Assembly: GCF_932526225.1 (NCBI RefSeq) | Contig: NC_064035.1 | Location: forward strand, 9,907,296 to 9,971,295 | DNA length: 64,000 nt | Origin: Nematostella vectensis | Taxonomy: Eukaryota > Cnidaria > Anthozoa > Actiniaria > Edwardsiidae | Direction of reading: 5' to 3' | In this document: piece after piece, positions 59,022 to 64,000 of the stretch | Numbering within the stretch: position 1 is the first letter of the stretch | Layout: every line of letters begins with the position of its first letter | Position numbers and translations under genes: made by a program | Notes under the pieces: model-generated | What the model was told of the DNA's origin: nothing | Database searches by the model: none | The model's input: the letters and a program-made list of their open reading frames with translations, nothing else

Positions 59022-61792
59022 TTATTTGAGTACGTAATCCTGTGAGCTCATCAAGTCTTGGATGGAATCAACTCGCTGATTGATGCGCGATCCGAGACGA
59101 TTCTGCCGCTGGCGCATGAAATCGTTTAACTCCTTCTCACGATGACCCCTAAAATCACAGTAGAATATTTCCGTTAAATTATAAAATCACATTAAACAAA
59201 CCCGTCGCACAGAGATGCACGTTATGCAAGCTGCATTTTATATGCGTTCCTATAACTCCAAAGCTGCATTTATCTGCGATTCCATAACTCCAAAAAGCAT
59301 ATTTGCGTTGCCATGTAGAACTTTCGGTGTTACATGAAAAGCCCGCTTACCAACCGCTTACCTGGAAACGAGGGCCGTGCTCACGACAGTGTTCCCGCCA
59401 GATGCCTGCTTCCCAATACTCCCCACCATCGACTCGCTAGAATACAACGCATTATCGCGATCAGACGGGGAGGGCAGAGAGGGAGACGAACAACTGACTT
59501 GAGACGCCGATGGCCGCTTGGATCGCAAGTCGGATAAAAATAGTGGGGAGGGGTAGGTAAATGTGTTATAACAAGAGAACATAAGATAAGAGAGGGACAC
59601 TTTGGTATTACCCGCGCGCCATGTCGATTCCGAATCTGGCTATTTTTAGTACCTACCACCCCACCACTGCGCGTGAGGATTTGCTCCTTTTATTTTGTCC
59701 TACTCCCCCGCGGGTTGCATGTTGTTTTGCCAACTCGATAGGAATGAAAAGAGATCATGAAAAATAACTCGGAAGAAGAAAGCAAGATTAGCAAATATAG
59801 TCACAGAAAGCTAAATCCCTGAATAACTTGACTGTTTTGTTTGTCTGAGCGGCGAAGTCAAGAAGAAAGAAAATAGCGAAGAGCGAAAAAATGGCTGTGA
59901 TACCGCGTTTGATTCAAATCCCCCAAATCACTCCAGCTTGTATAATATACTTAATAGTTATAGAAATGTCTAGAAACAACATCAAGAAGTACAGTAATAA
60001 CTCCCTCTTTATTTTCTCACTATTAGAGAAGCTCGGATACTTCAGCTTGCTGGCTCTGATCATCACAAAAACGACAAAAATGCATTCCCTCGCTACAAGG
60101 ATGGTTTTATGAAATGTATTTTTCTTGGATTCTTTCTCAATTAACCGGAATATTCACAAAAATCAATATCATATCTAACTTACAGATTTTGTTTGACCAT
60201 TAGGAAAAAGAGAAACAACGAAGAGGCAGCGAGTAAAGCGGAAGCGGTGTTTGAAGCACGAGGTTTTCCGCTCTTGATTTTGAATGAAGTCTCTAAGTGT
60301 TTTTTTACACGTTTTTGAAATCTTGCAATTCTCAAAGTACTACATCCCCTTAATAAACCGCAACTGCCTGTATCTTTGATTTTAGAAAGAAATTGTCGAT
60401 GTTATAAGTGCAAATTATCGGATTCAAGTCACAAAACAGCGGCAAATGACAAGATATAAATGCCAAAGCGTGGGGGTAGGGTAAGTAAAAATGCTCACGC
60501 GCAGTGGTGGGGTGGTGGTTACTAAAATAAGCCAGATTCGGAATCGACATGGAGCGCGGGTAATACCAAAGTGTCTTATGCTCTCTTGGTTAAATGAATA
60601 ACCTGAGTTGTAATGCCAATGGCTGCTGGGATCGCAAGTCGGATAAAAATAGTGGGGATGGGTGGGGAACTGTGTTATAATGACTAACCTGAGTTGCGAC
60701 GCCGATGGCTGCTGGGATCGCAAGTCGGAGAGCACGCTTTCAGCCGAGGCAAACTGGGCATTTACCATCTCTGGAGTTGGGACTGGTACTTCTTTATGTT
60801 CACTCTCTCCCTCGTCGCTGCAAATATGAAACAATTAATGTTACTTATAAAACATGTTCCCCTTACCATTCCCCCTTCACCCTCCACTAGCTTCCCCAGA
60901 CGACTGTGCTTGTGCTTGCTTAGCCTGTACACCTGAGCGTACTCACACTTCATCGTCGCTCAGTTCATCCTCCTCAGGCAGGAAGTCCAGTAGTGGAGGC
61001 ACATCAGTCGGCAGCAGATCTTCACTAAACGGGTCAGTCCTGGGAACAGAGAAAGATCTTGAGTTGATCTATTCATTTGATAACATAATAGAACATCAAA
61101 TTTGAACACAATAGAACCTAAAATATTAACACAATAGAACATCAACTTTGAGGACACCACAAGGGGCCGCATGACCCTTGTTACAATACGATGGAAATGT
61201 AGAAAACAACTCAAACGGCGCAATGGCCATTTTTGCACCTTATTGCATATTGTTATACCTGCTCTCCTCCCTTAATTACAGTATGATGATCTATGTGCTC
61301 ACCATCTTGGCAGCCAGACACTGGATAGCGTGGGGTTGTTGGCAAGAGAGACCAAGGACTGGCTTGGGAAGCGCTTCCACGTCATGACACCTGGTATAAC
61401 GTCCTGGAAAAGAGAATTCGGCCATTGTGTAATAACTCCATGGAATTTTCTAATTGAAGGGGTTATTTTACGTTATCTGGAGTGATGGTTGCACATGAAG
61501 CACTTGGGTTGATAATTTTATAAGCATTGCATTCATGTTCTGACTTACCTGTCTCTCTAGGTAGTGCCGGCCAGGCTTGCCACTCCCTCGGCTGGGTTGC
61601 CTGTGCCTAGGCAGTGGGCAGAGGTGGTAGTCTTCGTCAGTCTCGCCATAGGGTAGAGGCTGCTGGAACACTTGGAGCCCAGGAGATGGGTTCTGCCCAA
61701 CATGATAAAACCAAACATATGGAATATGGAAATTGATCTCGTATATTAAATATTTAATCTTCTTTCTTAGAGCATTATAGGGCACAATTACC

Positions 61793-61823
<31 letters not shown>

Positions 61824-63931
61824 ACACTGGTAATTTCGTTACCCTCTCTGGGGGAGAGGTATATGAATTACAGAGAGGTATATGGATTACACATAATTTC
61901 TTTGTATTAATCACCCATTTGATGAGATCATCTGATGGTTTCAAGAGAAGGAAAAAGGTGCATACTCACAAATATATGCATGGGGTGGTAGGTAACAGGT
62001 CTGAACATGGCAGCTGGTACAACAAGAGGCGTGACCTCAGGTTCTGTCTGGGCCGTGTCTAATGGGAAGGTGCCGATGGTAGCAGGTCTTGGTGGTGGTG
62101 GACTAGATGCTACTTCCTCCACAACACCTTCTTCGTCGTCCATATCTGGGCCAGGGCTCGGACTACATGTAGTTTGGGCTGGTAGGGTGCCAGTAAGGTT
62201 GACGAGTTCGTCCTGGGAAAAAACTCATTTTAGACGCGTCTTTTGGATTGGGTCTGGGTCTTTTAGATTCAAGCCAACAACATAATGTAATAGGCCCTAT
62301 CCTCCTTTAAAGGACAATAGTACATTAGCTTGGTCATTATTAAGAAAACTAAGGTTTTAATCATTTTTAGTGTGTCAATCCCAATGCATTTTTTCTGTTT
62401 GTATTTTAATTTCCTTTACTTTCACTTTTTATTATTTTTTTAACAGAATAGCAGTCAATAGAGAACTTGCCACAAAACCATAAAGCAAGCCAGGATTGGC
62501 TGATGGGGGAGGAATTTGATGATCCTCCCATAGAAACAACCTACTTTTACACGGCCAAGAGGGGACGGGACTGGAGAGGACACTCCCTCTTACCTGGGCA
62601 CCAACTCGCAGTGGTCTATTCAGCTTAGGAGGAACATATCCAGTTGAGGCTCGAGCAACAGAGTGAGGCTTGTAGCCCAGTAGATGATACTGCTGAGGGA
62701 CCTGAAATAAACATAGATAATAAGGATGTCACTGATTAATGGGTTGAGACAAAAAAGAGTCTCTTCCTTGCTTCCATTAGGGAGGTTGTATCCCGTATAA
62801 GGTGCAACATCATGATGTTATCAGGGCTGTTCCCAACAGATTAACCTTGTACTTCATAAATTGTGCTTTCTCTTTGGAATATAAAAAGCATGTTTTGCCA
62901 TAAAAGAAATTTATTCAGCGGGTCTTGAAGACTTCCCTGAAGAGATAACCCTTTGTTATACATGGAATGTAGAGCTCACCTTTAGAGTGAGGTATGGAAT
63001 GTGGGTCTTGACTTTCACAGCAGTTGGTTGGACAGAGAGTGTACCTAGAGCATCCACTTCCTAGAAGGGTGAAAGACAACGGACAATAAGAATTACTGAC
63101 CTCTAACTGAGTGGCTGAAGCTGATATCCACAGTAATAGGATAATTTCCATTCCAGATTATTACATAAACTCAACTTTCTTAAGGGATAGTGAGATAGCT
63201 ACTTATTGTATCATTGGTGGTGTCAGGTGATTGAACAACGAGAATGGGTTAATCGAAGTGGGTTGAATATTTCCTTGATAGCTCAGTAAACTCAACTGTC
63301 TTGAGGTAGTGGGAAAGTGGGATAGATTCTCACCAGGTCATCTTTAATGTCAGGTGACTTGTACAATGGGAATGAGAATGGGTGAATGGAAGTGGGCTGA
63401 ATATTTCCTGGGATAGTGTCAAGCACCCTTTCCTCCACACTCTCAGCCATTTGACTTCCTGCAAGAGAGATTGAGGATTTACCAAAATAAGATATCATTT
63501 ATATCCATCTGCTCAAGCTTGATCATCCATTTTTTTTAATATTAAGGATTAATAAGAGAGTGTACAGAAGTTCAAGGCATTGCTTAACACAAATGGAAAA
63601 GAGTTCATCTGTGTATCAATTGGCAAGTGTAACAAGTAAATCAAACATTTTTTATCCTTATTTCACTTTTTTGGAATAAATAATAGGGTCTTAAAGAATT
63701 TTAAGAGTGGGCAAAATTTTCACTAGTTTGTGAAACCAAAACTGGAATTGAAATGTGTTAGCTAGTCTAGAGGGGATATCTCAGTATAATCTTCCGGCTA
63801 TCTCTTTCCAGTGTGCTACAGTAGCTACAGTACTTACTTGTTTGGTCCCTAGTGAATTTCCCTTTCCTCCATCCAGAAAGGAACCCCGACAAGCTGTGCA
63901 GATTCTTGTTCGCTCGTGATCTAATAATCAC
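59022..63931 (-). CDS. Unrecognised multi-exon gene, C-terminal 11 exons
   Basis: Eleven exons join in one frame to give at least 458 aa: 63838-63931, 63334-63458, 62980-63060, 62594-62701, 61970-62212, 61549-61692, 61303-61403, 60947-61039, 60689-60817, 59362-59493, 59022-59148. Phases agree at every junction and the last exon ends in a stop. The 5' end lies at or beyond the right edge. The protein is hydrophilic: a conserved-looking stretch IHPFSFPLYKSPDIKDDL, then VKVKTHIPYLTLK and YKPHSVARASTGYVPPKLNR, a Pro/acidic linker (SSPPPPRPATI), MTWKRFPSQSLVSLANNP, acidic LPEEDELSDDEVDEGESE, a Ser-rich part, and a final helical segment REKELNDFMRQRQNRLGSRI. There is no signal peptide, membrane segment or catalytic motif. 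I do not recognise the family. The style suggests a large scaffold-type protein. Confidence 0.75.
59560..60600. mobile_element. About 1-kb inverted-repeat element in the intron between exons 9 and 10 of the right-hand gene
   Basis: The left arm (from about 59570: AGAGAACATAAGA, CACTTTGGTATTACCCGCG, CATGTCGATTCCGAATCTGG, CCACCCCACCACTGCGCGTG) is mirrored at 60480-60600. Arms are about 100 bp. The centre has no recognisable transposase, only a 73-codon frame at 59891-60112. It is inserted beside copies of the exon-9 end. Confidence 0.7.
60605..60688. repeat. Second copy of the end and donor of exon 9 of the right-hand gene
   Basis: Read on the minus strand exon 9 ends CGATCCCAGCAGCCATCGGC, GTCGCAACTCAG/GTTAGTC. 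Eighty bases into the intron comes TCCGACTTGCGATCCCAGCA, GCCATTGGCATTACAACTCAG/GTTATTC, a near copy with an intact donor. A third copy lies beyond the inserted element at about 59494-59545, ending CAAGTCAG directly before exon 10. Confidence 0.85.
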
Positions 63932-64000
63932 CTTGGGAGAATAACCATTAATAATGAAACATGCCCAGATTACAAGGCTTTATAAAACATGAGGCACTGC

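Overview
The window is nuclear DNA of an animal. The protein genes are cut into many short exons with GT-AG introns, base composition is AT-leaning, and the intergenic space is full of inverted-repeat (MITE-like) elements, minisatellites and homopolymer runs. The proteins resemble vertebrate orthologues strongly and keep very many introns, which fits an early-branching, intron-rich metazoan. A cnidarian such as a sea anemone is my best guess, but that is inference; no species marker was seen.

Layout: (1) 1-4400 has a 142-bp satellite, a small MITE, a perfect hairpin and the 5' exons of a minus-strand type II membrane protein. (2) 5178-17586, minus strand, is ICE2/NARG2 (little elongation complex subunit 2), reconstructed as seven exons with matching phases. 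Its large third intron... that is, the gap 9093-16881, holds a complete two-exon plus-strand gene resembling promethin/LDAF1 (lipid droplets), at 11952-15333. (3) 19100-29407, plus strand, is AARSD1 (alanyl-tRNA editing protein), at least 12 exons. Its longest intron contains an intronless retinol-dehydrogenase-type SDR gene on the same strand (25264-26235). (4) 29725-49229, minus strand, is TIMELESS, reconstructed in 40 exons with every splice phase consistent (1373 aa). It is tail-to-tail with AARSD1. (5) 51874-56593, minus strand, is a TMEM106-family gene in seven coding exons. (6) 59022-63931, minus strand, is the last eleven exons of a gene I do not recognise; its 5' end lies at or beyond the right edge.

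The genes are unrelated housekeeping functions: snRNA transcription, lipid droplets, tRNA proofreading, retinoid/steroid redox, replication-fork protection and lysosomal membrane. There is no operon-like logic.

The most unusual signal is a recurring one. At least seven tandem-repeat arrays have repeat units that are copies of a real exon-intron junction of the gene they sit in (end of exon plus splice donor, or acceptor plus start of exon). They occur in ICE2 (two), AARSD1, TIMELESS (several) and the unknown right-hand gene, with a possible weaker case in the LDAF1-like gene. These arrays place dozens of ready-made splice sites beside the authentic one. In the right-hand gene, and perhaps ICE2, a copied donor region now lies at a used acceptor, which is what intron gain by tandem duplication would look like.
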